Assembly (NCBI GenBank): GCA_016584305.1
Contig: JACEEZ010011704.1
Location: forward strand, 51,562 to 115,561
Direction of reading: 5' to 3'
Origin: Chionoecetes opilio
Taxonomy: Eukaryota; Arthropoda; Malacostraca; Decapoda; Majidae
Length of the DNA: 64,000 nt
Under the pieces are notes generated by a model that made no database searches, was not told where the DNA came from, and saw only the letters and a list, made by a program, of their open reading frames with translations. Within the stretch, counting starts at the first letter, position 1. Every line of letters starts with the position of its first letter. Positions 34,881 to 45,752 of the stretch are shown here, in pieces. The translations under genes were made by a program, and so were the position numbers.

Positions 34881-35640
34881 CTTTTTCCCTTAAAAAAAAG
34901 AGCACCATGAACTATTTATCTTTGATGCAGGGAACTAGGCACCATGAAAACTGAACCCGCTCATTTAGTGTTAGATCCAAAAAAGTGTAGAGGGTTACAT
35001 ATAGGTACCGGAAAAAGCTAAGAATAATAGCTAAAATGTTAGAGAAAGGAAGAGAAGGGCATAATAAAAAATTCCACGCTGCGTGGGGAGTCCATATTAA
35101 TGGTTTTCAAGCCCAGGGGAAAAAAGGATGGTCTAGATATAGAAGGTGAACAAACATTTTGCCACTGCTATAACCCCTACCTAAATTTGGGGAAAAGTTT
35201 AGAATCGGTAAACGGGCTATGAATACATGCCACCCCCAAAATATGAAAGATGCGTATTATCAAATATGTTAGATGAAATAGTAAAAATCTAACAACTTTC
35301 AGTGAAGGGATATCCTTATAAATTCAAAGACCCCCCTTTGGGTTTAAATTGCAGTGCAGCAATTTTTTCTCGCAAATTAGCCCGACTTAACTCCTTTACT
35401 GAAAGAAAATTGGTTAAAAAATTTTTGGGGGGAATAATCCCGATGGCACCAGTTTTCGAGAAATTATTGGAAAGGATCGAAAATTATTTGGACATTACTA
35501 ATTTGGAGCAAATTAAAACGACCCAAAAGTAAAAAAGGGCAAAGAAAAGTTAATTTTCTGGGCACTTATGAAAAAGGAAGGTTTCCAACCCAACCCAGAC
35601 AAAATTTTGGAGCCGTAGATAAAAAGAAAACCCCCAAAAT
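34880..35640 (+). pseudogene. Gypsy 2 reverse transcriptase
   Basis: The frame 35302-35532 reads PPLGLNCSAAIFSRKLARL, corresponding to the conserved PFGLxxAxxxFxR segment just before the catalytic YxDD box of Ty3/Gypsy RT. The YxDD itself is not readable; a frame change and a G run at about 35425 fall there. KEGFQPNPD-type sequence near 35575 fits the downstream EGLxLNxxKC segment. Confidence 0.72.
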
Positions 35641-35839
35641 AAAGTCAAAGGGAAAACCCAAAATTTAGGTAGGGGAGGTTTTTTATAGAAGTAATAGAAG
35701 GATTCGCAAGTAGCGTGCCTATCCCTAATTTTTACCCAAAAAGATAACCCTTCAAATGGGAGAGGAAAGCAGCAAGCATTTCAGATATTAAAGGATAAAC
35801 TGACTAGGTCCCATCTTAATAAGGCCCAAAATTTAAAAA

Positions 35840-36060
35840 ACCCTTTGTGGATACCGACTAGCCAAACTCACGAGGAGCTATGATGCATATATGATGAGGG
35901 CAAAGCCCAAATAATCTTTATTTTTCAAAGAAAATTAAAAACCCTGAGACGCGATACTCAGCAACAGATAGGGAAACCTTTGGAAAAAGTTTTTGCTTGC
36001 AGACGTTTCACCATTTTCCCGTGGGGGAAACCCAAGGGGGATCATCAGAAAAAAGACCAC
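35840..36060 (+). pseudogene. Gypsy 2 RNase H domain
   Basis: TRYSATDRETF at about 35947-35980 is the signature ExxYxxxxRE segment of Gypsy RNase H, preceded by a frame with VDTD (about 35850, the first catalytic Asp) and SKKI near 35928. Broken by frame changes. Confidence 0.8.
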
Positions 36061-36519
36061 AACCGTAGTATCTTTTTAAAAAACGAACCAAATCCCTAGG
36101 GTAACAGAGGATCCCAGAGATGAGAGTATAGGTATAGATAGAGTATAAAGCAAAAAAGAACACTGTAGCAGACCAATTGTAAACATAAAATCATTCGATG
36201 TCAAGTAGAAAGAGGTGGTTAGAAAAACTAAAGAAGAAGTCAAGGGGGAAAAGCAACGAGAGGGCCGTAGATGGAGAAAATGAAGAGTATCTAGAAGGAG
36301 GGAGATACCCCGATCTAAAACCCCCAAAAAACTTTAGATCAATTTGTAATAGAAGGGGGAAATTTTATATTTAACTAAACCACGTTCGTAACGTAACACT
36401 ATTTTTGGTTTTACCTAGTGAACTAAGCGAGCGGCTTTTGGGAATTTTTTCACAAAAAGGAATGGGTCATTTAGGGGAGAGGAAATCAATATAAAGCAAA
36501 GGCATTTTTATTTGGCCCC

Positions 36520-37360
36520 AAACCCGAAAAGGATTGGGGGGAATATGTGAGGAACTGTTTTTTACATGCCAACGCATAAGGGTATTTGTGGACTCCCAAA
36601 AACTGCAAAAAATACCATCAGTAAGAAAACCCTAGAAGGATAAACATAGACATAACAACATGGGAAGGGAGCCCACGGTACCCCTATTATTAACCATAAT
36701 AGATCAATAGTAGGTTACTACCTTTTATAATTAAGGACTAGGATGACCGAAAAAAAGTATGTAAGAATTTTAGGGGAAAGTAGTTTATTTTTGGGGCACC
36801 CCATACCTTGTATTTGGGTAAGCTAAGAGTTTTTCGTCACAAAAATTCAAAGAGTTTGGACTCAGTGAGATACAATTAGGAACACCCCGCCTTACCATCC
36901 ACAAGGTAATGATCTCAGAAAGGATGCACCGAAAATGAAAACAATTCTCTCAAAACCCCGTGCAAAGGGGTTTTCCCATAGGGGCCCAATTATCTTTTAG
37001 AAACTCAAAGAGTATTAAAAATGCGTGCAGAGACAAGGGTACCCAAAACCTTCTATGCTTTTTTTTCCCGATACGGGCCAAGGTGATTAGTGTGAAATTA
37101 CCACAAATTGACCAGAGGATTTTTTAAAAAACAGGGCACACGAAATAACAAAAGAAAAAAATTTTTGGGGGAGGGAAAAATGGCGGGAGAAAGTAATGTG
37201 AAAAGGAAAAATGAAAGGTTGGAAAAGGAAAATTTGGGGTGGGAAAAAGGAAAAATTTTAGACGGGCACCAAAAGAAAAACTTTCAGTTAAGTGGTTGGG
37301 ACCATACAAAGTGGTGGAAGTATTGAGAAGGGGGGGTTTTAATGTATTAGAAAATATATT
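36520..37360 (+). pseudogene. Gypsy 2 integrase
   Basis: A Cys-containing segment with GLPK near 36590 fits the end of the zinc-binding region, YHPQGND near 36895 and ERMHRK near 36918 fit the catalytic-core end (YHPQxNGxxER), and KWLGPYKVVEVLRRGGFNV (37289-37345) matches the conserved C-terminal GPY/F module that follows the integrase core in many Ty3/Gypsy and retroviral integrases. The GPY module is readable in a single frame, unlike most of this element. Confidence 0.8.
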
Positions 37361-38264
37361 TTACGGAAAATTAAACCGCGGGGCGGCCCCAGCAAATAAA
37401 AAAATGTAGGACAAGATGGGTGGCTTTGGGAACGGGCCCGGATAGTAGTTGTAAAAAAAACTTTACAACCCCCCCCTAGAGGAGGGGAAAAGTGAGGAGA
37501 TATTAGAAAATGTTTATGACAGGGGGTAAGTTTAACCTCTAGAGAGAAAGAGATTTAAAGTTCACACTTTTCTAGTGAAAGAGAGATGTTGAGAAGGTCC
37601 CCCAGACAGACTTGTAGTGGTTTAAAAAATTTTATTTTGCTTTTGAGGGTTTAACAGTTTGCATGAAAAACTAAACCCCCTTTGGTAGTCGTAAGACCCC
37701 GGGGTGGCTTGGGTCGAGCTTTTCCGATGGGGTAGAGCAGGGGTATGTATGCCCCAAAAGGAGGTGAGCCTTATCCCAAAATAGGTATGGAGTAGGGGCC
37801 AGTCGGATTTTTCCCTACGCACCCCGCCCCAGGATTAGTGGGGTAAAAAGGAAATTTTACCATTCCCGACTAAAGGGGCGAGTCCAGTTGCGACTCTATA
37901 GGGTTTCGGCCATAAAAATAAGAAGGAAGTGGAAGGTTTCATTTCAAGGGGTAGAGTCTAATTTAAAGTTAGTTTCCCCCAAAATGGTAAATCTACTCTT
38001 GGGAGGGGAATGATAAATGAAAAGTGATAAGTGATAAGTGATAATTAAGAAAACATACTATCTCATTTTGTTGTAAATTTTTGGAAAAATTGGAAAAATG
38101 CAGGATAGAATTTTGTTTAAGTGATAGAAGATCCCAAGAAAAATTTTATGAAATTTTGTGTGACGTATATGTAATTTTTTTTTTATTTTTAGTTAAATAT
38201 TTCCGGTAGGATGCTTGATGAAGGACTGAGGGATAAGGAATTTTTTTTTGGGGGGGAAGAAGCA
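37361..38264 (+). other. Gypsy 2 3' non-coding region and polypurine tract
   Basis: Between the integrase end and the 3' LTR. It has no recognisable env. A triple GATAAGTGATAA motif lies near 38020-38045, and the polypurine tract ends at 38264. Confidence 0.6.
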
Positions 38265-39233
38265 TGAACGCGAGAAAAAATTTCATTAATAGGGGAAGAG
38301 ATGAAATAACAATAAGTATCAATAAAACAACGAGGAATTTTCCTCAAGCCTCATTCCTGAAAACGTGGGTTAGGGTTTTATTTTTAACCATAGTAATTAG
38401 ACACGTACGAAAAGAGGTGAGAACGGGGATCAGGTTTGGATAATTTTAGAAAACAGCCCACGTCATTTTAGTTAAATCCCCCTGTGGGGGGGGTATTTCT
38501 CGCCCCTTGGGAAAGGTATTTATGAAATGTTTGTTAACTAGAGATTTAGACGCTTATGGTGATTCCTTTTGTTGACCAGGACTAATAAAGTGTATTACTT
38601 TGGGTCCCAAGGTAGGATGCTTTGGGGGACCAGGGGGCCAAGCGCCCCAAATTTGCAGAGGGGGCAACCCCAAAATTCACGCCAGCCGTGTGAGGCGGAG
38701 AAAGAAGGAAATAGAAAAATAAGTGAGAGGGAAACGTGGAAATGGGATAGACTACGTAACATTATATTAGGATACGACTTGAGCATTTCTGTGCGTATGT
38801 TAAGGGGTAACAGTGCGACTGAATTACCCCGAGAAGTAAACTAATTTGGAGACGAATTGAGTATTACATTGCGTACGTTAAGTGGGGACGGTAAACCCCA
38901 AGTTACCAAAGATTAAACTATATTAGGATAACACTTGAGCATTTCGCGTGCGTATCGTAGAGGGAAGGAAGACTTTAAAATAAGTAACTTGTGAATGTAT
39001 AATAATTTCCCAAATGGACAGTAAAGAGTTAAATTATTATAGTTAGAAATTATTAAGCGTTTTCCTTCAGTTTCCAACCAGTACCACATTTTTCTTTAAA
39101 ACTTTTTTTTTTTTGTTCATTCTATTTTTTTCCACTTAAAGTGGGTGGTGGGGGGGTAACCAGGCTCTAGAGTACACTCCCCGGTGGGCACTACATAATG
39201 GTGACAAGGTTTTAGATGATATTTTGACCATAA
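38265..39233 (+). repeat. 3' LTR of Gypsy 2
   Basis: Starts TGAACGCGAGAAA and aligns with the 5' LTR over its whole length. The two differ by many small indels, more than expected for a young insertion, but the homopolymer noise of this region prevents dating from LTR divergence. Confidence 0.82.
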
Positions 39234-39545
39234 ATTGTAATGAAACCTAACCCAACCCTTAAAGGTTTTAATGAAACCTAACCTAACCTTATAGGTTGTA
39301 ATGAAACCTAACCAAACTTTAACCACAATGTATATTTTTTTTTTTTTTTTTTTTGCGCAAAATAAAACTATCTCCATTACAACAAGCACCACTTATTAGG
39401 AAGCGCTATGATCATTTGTATCATAACCGCACTCAGGTCTGTATGCATTTTGCTCATCAAAACACAGATCACCGTGTAATAGTTTCGTTGAGCAGCTCAG
39501 TGAAATCTGCTCACTGAGCAAAAAAGTGTCCACACCAGCCACGTG

Positions 39546-40459
39546 CAGTTAACACTACACAATAGGGACATTAATGTGAAGACAATATAGGGTGTATTAT
39601 GTTCATGGTCATATTACGGTTACTAGATGTTATGGGCATTGTCTAACGAATGTATTCTGTTATTCCAGTCGTGAACATTGTCATCGCATGGAATAAACTT
39701 CATGAACACGACAAATGGTTTGAATACCTATTTAATACCTATTGAATACCTATATTATTGAATACCTATTTATATTCAGAAAGATATGACGTAAAATAGA
39801 TTTTCACAATTCAGATGGCGGCCATCTTGTATTTCCCCATTTTATGGGTGTCAGAGGGAAAAATGTGCTTGGCCCTATATCTGAGATCAATGAGTATGTC
39901 ATGATCATCAATGTGCCAATTTTGGTGTCTTTACCACAAAAGCCACAATCATATCACATAACTGCCTAACTATCTGGTCCAGCATCACGCAAAACACTAT
40001 TTATATAAAGATTAAAGCATATATCAACGCTATGCAGGGTTCACATGGCCTTGAATATATGTAGAAGCTATATAGTATTCGTGTATTCCTTATTGGTTAC
40101 GAGTTTCCTTATAAATCATGTTCTGTATGATGGAAGGAAATATTCTATCAAACATGGCTGACTGTAATTTATTATTTATATAAAATTCACGATAAATAAC
40201 CGATAGGCAGGGTTCAAAATGGCCTTCAATATATGTAGAAGCTATAATATATTAGTTTATCCCTTACTGGTTAAGAGTTTCTACATTAAATCAGGTTTAT
40301 GTATGCTCGATAAATAATTTTCCTATACAGACATATATGGCTGACATTTCATATTTTCGTTAAGTAACAGGACAGGAACTACCACGTGTAGGTCTCACGG
40401 CCTCTTGTAGCTTCCTTATAATCTTAAGAAATGACTTGTTTTGTTAATTCACTGATGTG

Positions 40460-40460
<1 letters not shown>
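39546..40460. other. Unassigned AT-rich sequence with short tandem repeats
   Basis: No gene. TGAATACCTATT repeats about four times at 39720-39775. A ~180-bp segment with AATATATGTAGAAGCTAT recurs at 40055 and 40230 (CAGGGTTCA...GGCCTT...), an imperfect tandem duplication. Confidence 0.6.
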
Positions 40461-40494
<34 letters not shown>

Positions 40495-40542
40495 GGGTGT
40501 GTGTGTGTGTGTGTGTGGTGTGTGTATGTGCGTGTGTGTGAA
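40461..40542. repeat. (GT)n microsatellite
   Basis: Interrupted dinucleotide run. Confidence 0.95.
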
Positions 40543-40599
40543 AGAGATTTTTAGCGATGGATAAAATTATTTTGACATGTTGGTTTCGACATGACATGA

Positions 40600-40700
40600 G
40601 GTGTAGTGGCTAGCGCGCCTACCTACAAATCTGCGGGCCCAGGGGCCAGATCCAGCAACAAAGCGTAAGTCAAGCGGCGTACGTAAGTATGGTGTAAATG
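40600..40700 (+). repeat. Possible tRNA-derived SINE head
   Basis: TAGTGGCTAGCGCGCCTACC (from 40608) resembles a pol III A box and D-arm region; a degenerate B-box-like GGGGCCAGATCC follows near 40641. No acceptor stem pairs, so it is not a tRNA gene. The string GGGGCCAGATCCAGC also occurs complemented near 46315. Confidence 0.4.
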
Positions 40701-40724
40701 CTACGTACTCCGGCGCAACCCTCG

Positions 40725-40745
40725 CCCCCCCCCCCCCCCCCCCCC
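40725..40745. repeat. Poly(C) tract inside a small inverted repeat
   Basis: A run of about 21 C flanked by CGGCGCA and TGCGCCG, so the C run sits in the loop of a 7-bp stem. Confidence 0.85.
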
Positions 40746-41527
40746 TGCGCCGAGGCTGTTTGAATAATCCACCGAAGATGGCCTTACGCCGGGCGTAAGG
40801 AGGAGTACCCGGAGTATCTCGACAGAGACAGCTGATTGGCGGGCGAATACAATGACGTCATCCTTGATAATAGCGAATCAGAGCAGTGATTACGAGCGAG
40901 CGCGAAGCGCTCGAGAGTCCTCACTGGATACGGGATTTTTCTCACTTAAGCGAACCGACCCGACCCGACCCGACCCGCCCCACCGTCACGCTTTTCAGGA
41001 GCTTATATCTTTGGAACCCCGCTTCCGATTGACAAGCGGTCTTCGCCATATGATAGCCCCATTCAATCCCTTTTGTGCTTGACATTTTGTCTACGTGAGG
41101 GTCAGCAGGGCGCGTGGCGCGTGCCGCTGAAGGGTTCAGACAACTATTTGCATAGCTGAGAAAAGGGCCCTTGAAACCAAAATAAGTTGAAATTTGGTGT
41201 GTGGTTTGGGGACCACAACCTAGCAATGTCAAAAAGGTCAAACCTCCGTGACGCCGCACGTGGCACGTGCGGCGGGTTTCACGGGCTCGCTCGTCCTTCG
41301 TCGATTATGGCGTCCTACTGGTTATATGTCTATCAGATCTACCCAGCCCAATCACAAGGTTTCCCACGAGATAAATAGTTTTTACAAACATTACTCAGCT
41401 GATACTCAGCTGGCCTGGCTGCCCACAACAAATCTAATGTGCCCTTTAATAAACCCGATGAGGAAGGGTCTCTGATAAACCAGAAAAAAAGAATTTGGAC
41501 AATGCCGCAGACATCCTATTGACTTTA
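40746..41527. other. Unassigned, moderate GC
   Basis: No supported gene. A CCGAC pentamer repeats five times at about 40963-40980. A perfect 23-base hairpin lies at 41252-41274. Confidence 0.5.
41252..41274. promoter_or_regulatory. Perfect hairpin holding two CACGTG E-boxes
   Basis: Arms CGCCGCACGTG (41252-41262) and its exact complement (41264-41274) are separated by one base. The palindrome contains two CACGTG boxes one base apart. CACGTG is the target of bHLH factors in animals. There is no adjacent gene, so a regulatory role is only a possibility. Confidence 0.4.
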
Positions 41528-42110
41528 AAGATCATTCAGGGCAATAAGGGCCACCAGTCCAGATTAAACCTAATAATTCAGGGACAATAAGGGCAAGACA
41601 TCATGGTTGACCATATAATCATATACTTCAAGGTGTTAAAGGCAGACATTCTGAGTGACCTAATCGTATCATTCAGGGATATGAATCGTACCTCTGGTAC
41701 TCTTTTCTACCGAAATTCTCGTCCCGACACAAGCCGGGAACTCTTGCCGACGGTAATGGTTAAGTTAGTAGGTTTAGAAAGGGAAAGTTTCCGGTAAAAA
41801 TGGACGAGTTAAATTAGTGATGCCCATCACTTAACTAACCTCGGCTAAACTAACCCCCGATATTCAATCCCTGATTCAGAAACACGGGTAAAAGCTGTTT
41901 AAATATATAGTTTGGGGTTTTTTTTTATGTTAATATATAGACTTGTAACTGTCGCTTAATAGAACTCTCGCCGACGTAAAATTTTGGGAAAACATTCTCC
42001 GACGGTGGCGAGTATTCCGTTGTGGAGAAAATTTCCCAGGAAACCATTAAGGGCTGGCAACGTGACAAAACTACCATTCAGGGGCAATGAGGGTCAAGTG
42101 TCTTGAGTGA
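41528..42110. repeat. Degenerate ~48-bp tandem repeat remnants
   Basis: ATTCAGGG(A)CAATAAGGGC-like units recur at about 41528, 41575, 41675 and 42074, each followed by variable sequence containing GACC. This looks like an eroded minisatellite spread over 0.55 kb. 41700-42060 between units has nothing recognisable. Confidence 0.5.
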
Positions 42111-42490
42111 CCAAAACCATAGTACAAGGTCATGAGGGGCGGGCATCAGAACAAAAGTTTCATTCGCAAAAACGTCCAAATTACGATAGTGAAACAACAT
42201 TAATCTAGTCGTGGGATCCCAACCTCGACTCGTCCCACAACAATTCCGCTTAGGCCTCCGCTAGTGGTCTAAAAAATCATGCTCCCCAAAACGAACTAAT
42301 ACAACAAAAACACCAAAGGCAGTCCTTACCACTGATCTATTAACATGGATCGCGGAAGCCTGGCTCAGCACTGGTTCCAACTGTCCGCCATCTTGCCATA
42401 ACCAAAACAAAGCCTTGTTTCTTGCGGCTCGCGTTGCGGGTCTGGTTGTGTTATCGCCTCGTCATGCCAAGCTGTGCTGCTATGTCCTGT
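42111..42490. other. Unassigned
   Basis: No gene, repeat or RNA structure recognised. Confidence 0.5.
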
Positions 42491-42716
42491 ACAAATAGAC
42501 ACCACACACACACAACACGCAACCACCACACACACACACGCAACCACCACACACACACACACACACAACACACACCCACCACACACCCACACCCACAACA
42601 CCCCCCACACCCACACCCACACCCACACCCACACACCCCCAGACACCCACACCCACACCCACACCCCCCCCCCAACACCCCACACCACACACCACACCCA
42701 CACCACTCCCCACCCA
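42491..42716. repeat. (CA)n/(CCCACA)n microsatellite
   Basis: Compound C/A-only tract on the + strand, about 225 bp. Open frames on both strands here are low-complexity artefacts. Confidence 0.95.
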
Positions 42717-43148
42717 GCCCATCCACTCTTAATCCATCTACCCTCCAGTCATCCACCTACTAGTTAAAAAAATATAGGTGGATATGGTATACTTTTTTTT
42801 ATATAGGTAGATATAGATATAAGTATATTTTTTTTATAGTTGTTAACAATTAGGGGGGAAACGGAAGCAGACTGAGTGCGGTTATATACAAATGATCATA
42901 GGCTTCTTATAAAGGTGCTTGTTTAATGGAGATAGCTTTATTTTGCGAGAAAAAAAAGAAGAAAAAAAAAGTATACCTTGGGGTTTAAAGTTAGGTTGGG
43001 TTTTCATAAAAACCTATAAGGTTGGGGTTAGGTTTCATTAAAACCTTTAAGGTTAGGTTAGGTTTCATTAAAACCTAAAAGGGTTTGGGTTAGGTTTCAG
43101 TAAAACCTTTAAGGTTAGGTTAGGTTTCATTAAATCCTAGAAGGTTAG

Positions 43149-43333
43149 AGGCTTTTTCTGCGGGGGATTTTTGGTTTGCAACCGGAAAATTTTCGGTTGC
43201 AAAGGGTCACAACAAAAACAACAAATATTTGCGGGGGGGGCCCAAATCATCTTCCTGGATGGTTGAACAGGGATCGAAATTTGAGAAACCCGAAATGTTT
43301 CGGTTGCATTCAGGATCCCCGCAGAAAACGCCT
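43149..43333. mobile_element. 185-bp MITE with TAG target duplication
   Basis: The left end reads AGGCTTTTTCTGCGGGGGAT; the right end is the complement of AGGCGTTTTCTGCGGGGATC. TAG flanks both sides (43146-43148 and 43334-43336), and its removal restores an uninterrupted GGTTAGGTTAGG array. Near the left end GCAACCGGAAAATTTTCGGT is itself a near-perfect palindrome. A 3-bp duplication is compatible with PIF/Harbinger, but the superfamily is not proven. Confidence 0.78.
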
Positions 43334-43884
43334 TAGGTTAGGTTTCATTATTATTATTATTTTTTTTTTGGGGGGTTGCGCCAAATAAAAACATTCCATT
43401 GCAACAAGCACCTATTGGAGGCCAAGAAAAATAGTTAAATGTCTCTGAAACGACCGCGAAACTCTCGTCCATTATTACCAAAAGTTTTTTCGTAGTCTAT
43501 ATAAAACCCAAAGTCTTTTCGTACACTCAGCTCAGAGTTGAACTTGACTATAAAGTTACAAAACGACCCCAAGGTATGTACGAAAATACTCAAAATCATG
43601 TACGAAACTAACTACTTTCAGTTCAATATACCTAATTAAGAAAGGTTTTTTGATTAGGCCAAAGGTTTTGATTCATTTTAAAATTCCTTGTAATCCCCGA
43701 GAGTAGCTTCTATGGACCACTGTGGCCCGCGCCGTACCCGTGGCCCCGGCGGGATGGGCTGACGCCCTTATAGTGGACGAGAACTGCGCGTTCGCTCATT
43801 AGGTCAGACACACACACACTCGGGGGATAACACTGCACTCTTAGCCTTTCTCGCTTTACCACATACACCCCCCAACCTGTCACT

Positions 43885-44104
43885 ACACACCTGTACGGCT
43901 CGCAACACACCTGTCACTACACACCTGTTTAAAAGGGGCCCCGCAACACCCACCTGTTCCCACGTACACAACCTGTACGGTCTCGCAAGACACCTGTCAC
44001 TACAACACCTGTACGGCCTTTGCAACACACCTATCACTACACACCTGTACGGCCTCGCAACACACCTGTCACTATAAAACCTGTACGGGCCTCGCAAGAC
44101 ACCT
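43885..44104. repeat. 35-bp minisatellite, left part
   Basis: About six units of CCTGTCACTACACACCTGTA followed by CGGCCTCGCAACACA. It continues at 45475 after the CCCAGC-ended insertion. Confidence 0.88.
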
Positions 44105-45474
44105 CCCAGCAAACACAAAGACGCAGGGCCTCCGGAGACCTCCGTATGTCTCACCGGCGGCCCAACGGAAGTGTACGACGTAGGGCCGCTGGGAATTTGC
44201 TTTGGGCTCACCGGCGGGCTGCTCCCAGCGGCCCGCCGTAGGGCATATGAACCATTTGCCACTGTTTTATTAACTGATTGAGGAAAATTTTTGGTTATAC
44301 TTTCTAAGTTATTGCAGATATAGTAATGTTTTAAGGGGTGTTGCACAAACCATTAGCCGATTAATAGACTATGGGCTATTCAACACTTAAAAACATTACT
44401 ATTATGCAATATGCTTAGAAAATTTAACCAGAAATATTCCTATGTAATCCCGTAATACGATGAAAAGGAGATCATAATTTTTCTACGGACATTGTTTATT
44501 TCATAAGTACAAAAACATTTCGTTATTGGGTTTACATGCTGGTGTACGTGGAACACTGAACAGCCTTGTAGAAGGATAAGTTGCGGCGAACCACATAACA
44601 ACATCCACCCGCTTGTGCGTTTTCCCACTAACTGATTTCACTCACTGACACGGCGCTGAGGTCGTCAGCGCGGTCAAGGAAATTCCTAAAAAACGTGTCG
44701 TACTGCAATTATTTTATTATTCAGTCTATTTCGATATAATGAAGGAGCGAAAACATTTATAATAGGTTTTTCATTATGTTATCGACTGGTTAAGGGTGAC
44801 AATTTAGGCCTTTGTGGGTTTTTAACCCTTTATAAGGCTATCGTACGTCTGGCAATTTAGTGCATTGATAGCTGGGAAAATTATTTCCAAAAAATTTTTA
44901 TATGATACTAGCTACACACACAGAAAAAAATGATAACCTTTTTCCATGTAAACTCCTTCCTATGTACGTATCTCATCTTTATTCTATGTATTCCCAGGGT
45001 GTTCCTGATTAAGCTGGAAATATTTGAAATAAAATGATGTATGGTCATTTCTATAAACTATTAAAAACTTTTTATAACAATTTTTAATAGCTTGAAAGGC
45101 TTACTAATAGTGATGGTACTGATATTGAGATACTAGTATATTACTGAGTTAATATATAATATATGAAATGAATATTTCCACTTACAATACGTACCAGCGG
45201 GCCTCCGGAGGATTGACGTCAAGTTGCCGCTGCTTGTCACTACTGATGTAATAAATACATCAAGATAATCATATAACTGTTGTTCAAAATGTTTTTTCAC
45301 ATAGAATATTCAATTCTTGAAATTCTGTATATTAATTTTCAACATAGTAAATTTACCCGTGTGAAAATACACCAGCGGGCCTTTGGAGGTTTGACCCGAG
45401 GTAAATTTGCCGCCGGCGGCTGCCGTTTTGCCGCTCTACGGCCTACGTAGGCCCGCCGGTGATGGTTAGCTGGG
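44105..45474. mobile_element. 1.37-kb element with CCCAGC...GCTGGG ends
   Basis: It interrupts the 35-bp minisatellite precisely: the left flank ends ACACCT, the right flank starts CTGTCAC, and the uninterrupted unit reads ACACCTGTCAC, so at most CT is duplicated. The ends are CCCAGCAAAC and GTTAGCTGGG (inverted, one mismatch in ten). Both ends are GC-rich with repeated CACCGGCGGGC motifs and palindromes, and the middle is AT-rich. A CCAGCGGGCCTCCGGAGG motif repeats near 45193 and 45371. No transposase frame. Superfamily unknown. Confidence 0.72.
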
Positions 45475-45585
45475 CTGTCACTACACACCTGTAACGGCCT
45501 AGCAACACATCTGTCACTACACACCTGTACGGCCTCGCAAGACACCTGTCCTACACACCTGTACGGCCCCGCAACACACCCGTTG
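45475..45585. repeat. 35-bp minisatellite, right part
   Basis: Three further units of the array at 43885-44104, after which copy C continues with GTGTATCACCG(A)AATAAA. Confidence 0.88.
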
Positions 45586-45635
45586 TCTGTGTATCACCGA
45601 AATAAAGACTTGGAAGGTTCGACGATGCACTAGGT

Positions 45636-45752
45636 TGGAAGTTTAGTAGTAGTAGTTTGGTGTTAATAGTAGTTGTAGGTGGTAATAGTATAGTAGGTGG
45701 TAATAGTTGTAGTGTAGTAGGTGTTAATATAGTAGTAGGTGGTAATATAGGC
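45636..45752. repeat. (GTA)n-rich tandem repeat
   Basis: Loose repeats of TAGTAGGTGGTAATA. Confidence 0.85.

Larger units (their letters stand above)
31104..39233 (+). mobile_element. Ty3/Gypsy retrotransposon 2 with both LTRs
   Basis: Direct repeats of about 0.97 kb (31104-32083 and 38265-39233) enclose a gag-pol region on the + strand. A polypurine tract (GGGGGGGAAGAAGCA, about 38250-38264) abuts the 3' LTR. Flanks read AGTTG on the left and about AATTG on the right, a probable 5-bp target duplication within an AACCTAACC array. LTR ends are uncertain by about 5 bp. Frames are destroyed by many indels and A/G runs. Confidence 0.85.
29605..39545 (-). mobile_element. Composite repeat copy A, split by a TA element and by Gypsy 2
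   Basis: Three blocks (29605-29670, 30319-31103, 39234-39545) match in reverse order and orientation the continuous segment 59660-60712. Together they form one copy interrupted twice. The block 30319-30773 carries the GTTTCGTACA-rich and GGACGAGAACT-type sequence, 30774-30900 the arm also seen at 2465, and 30900-31103 plus 39234-39340 an AACCTAACC array. The far end (39480-39532) has the GAGCAGCTCAGTGAAATC terminal region. No protein encoded. Confidence 0.85.
42871..45620 (+). mobile_element. Composite repeat copy C, with two nested insertions
   Basis: Blocks 42871-43148, 43334-44104 and 45475-45620 align in order with about 59770-60640. Interruptions are a TAG-flanked element (43149-43333) and a CCCAGC-ended element (44105-45474). 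The copy has lost the outer GAGCAG-type terminus but has an expanded 35-bp minisatellite where copy B has about one and a half units. No protein encoded. Confidence 0.83.

Noticed and set aside
42365..42767. Open frames of ~100 codons on both strands
   Set aside because: CA/CCCACA microsatellite; no stop codons possible in several frames.
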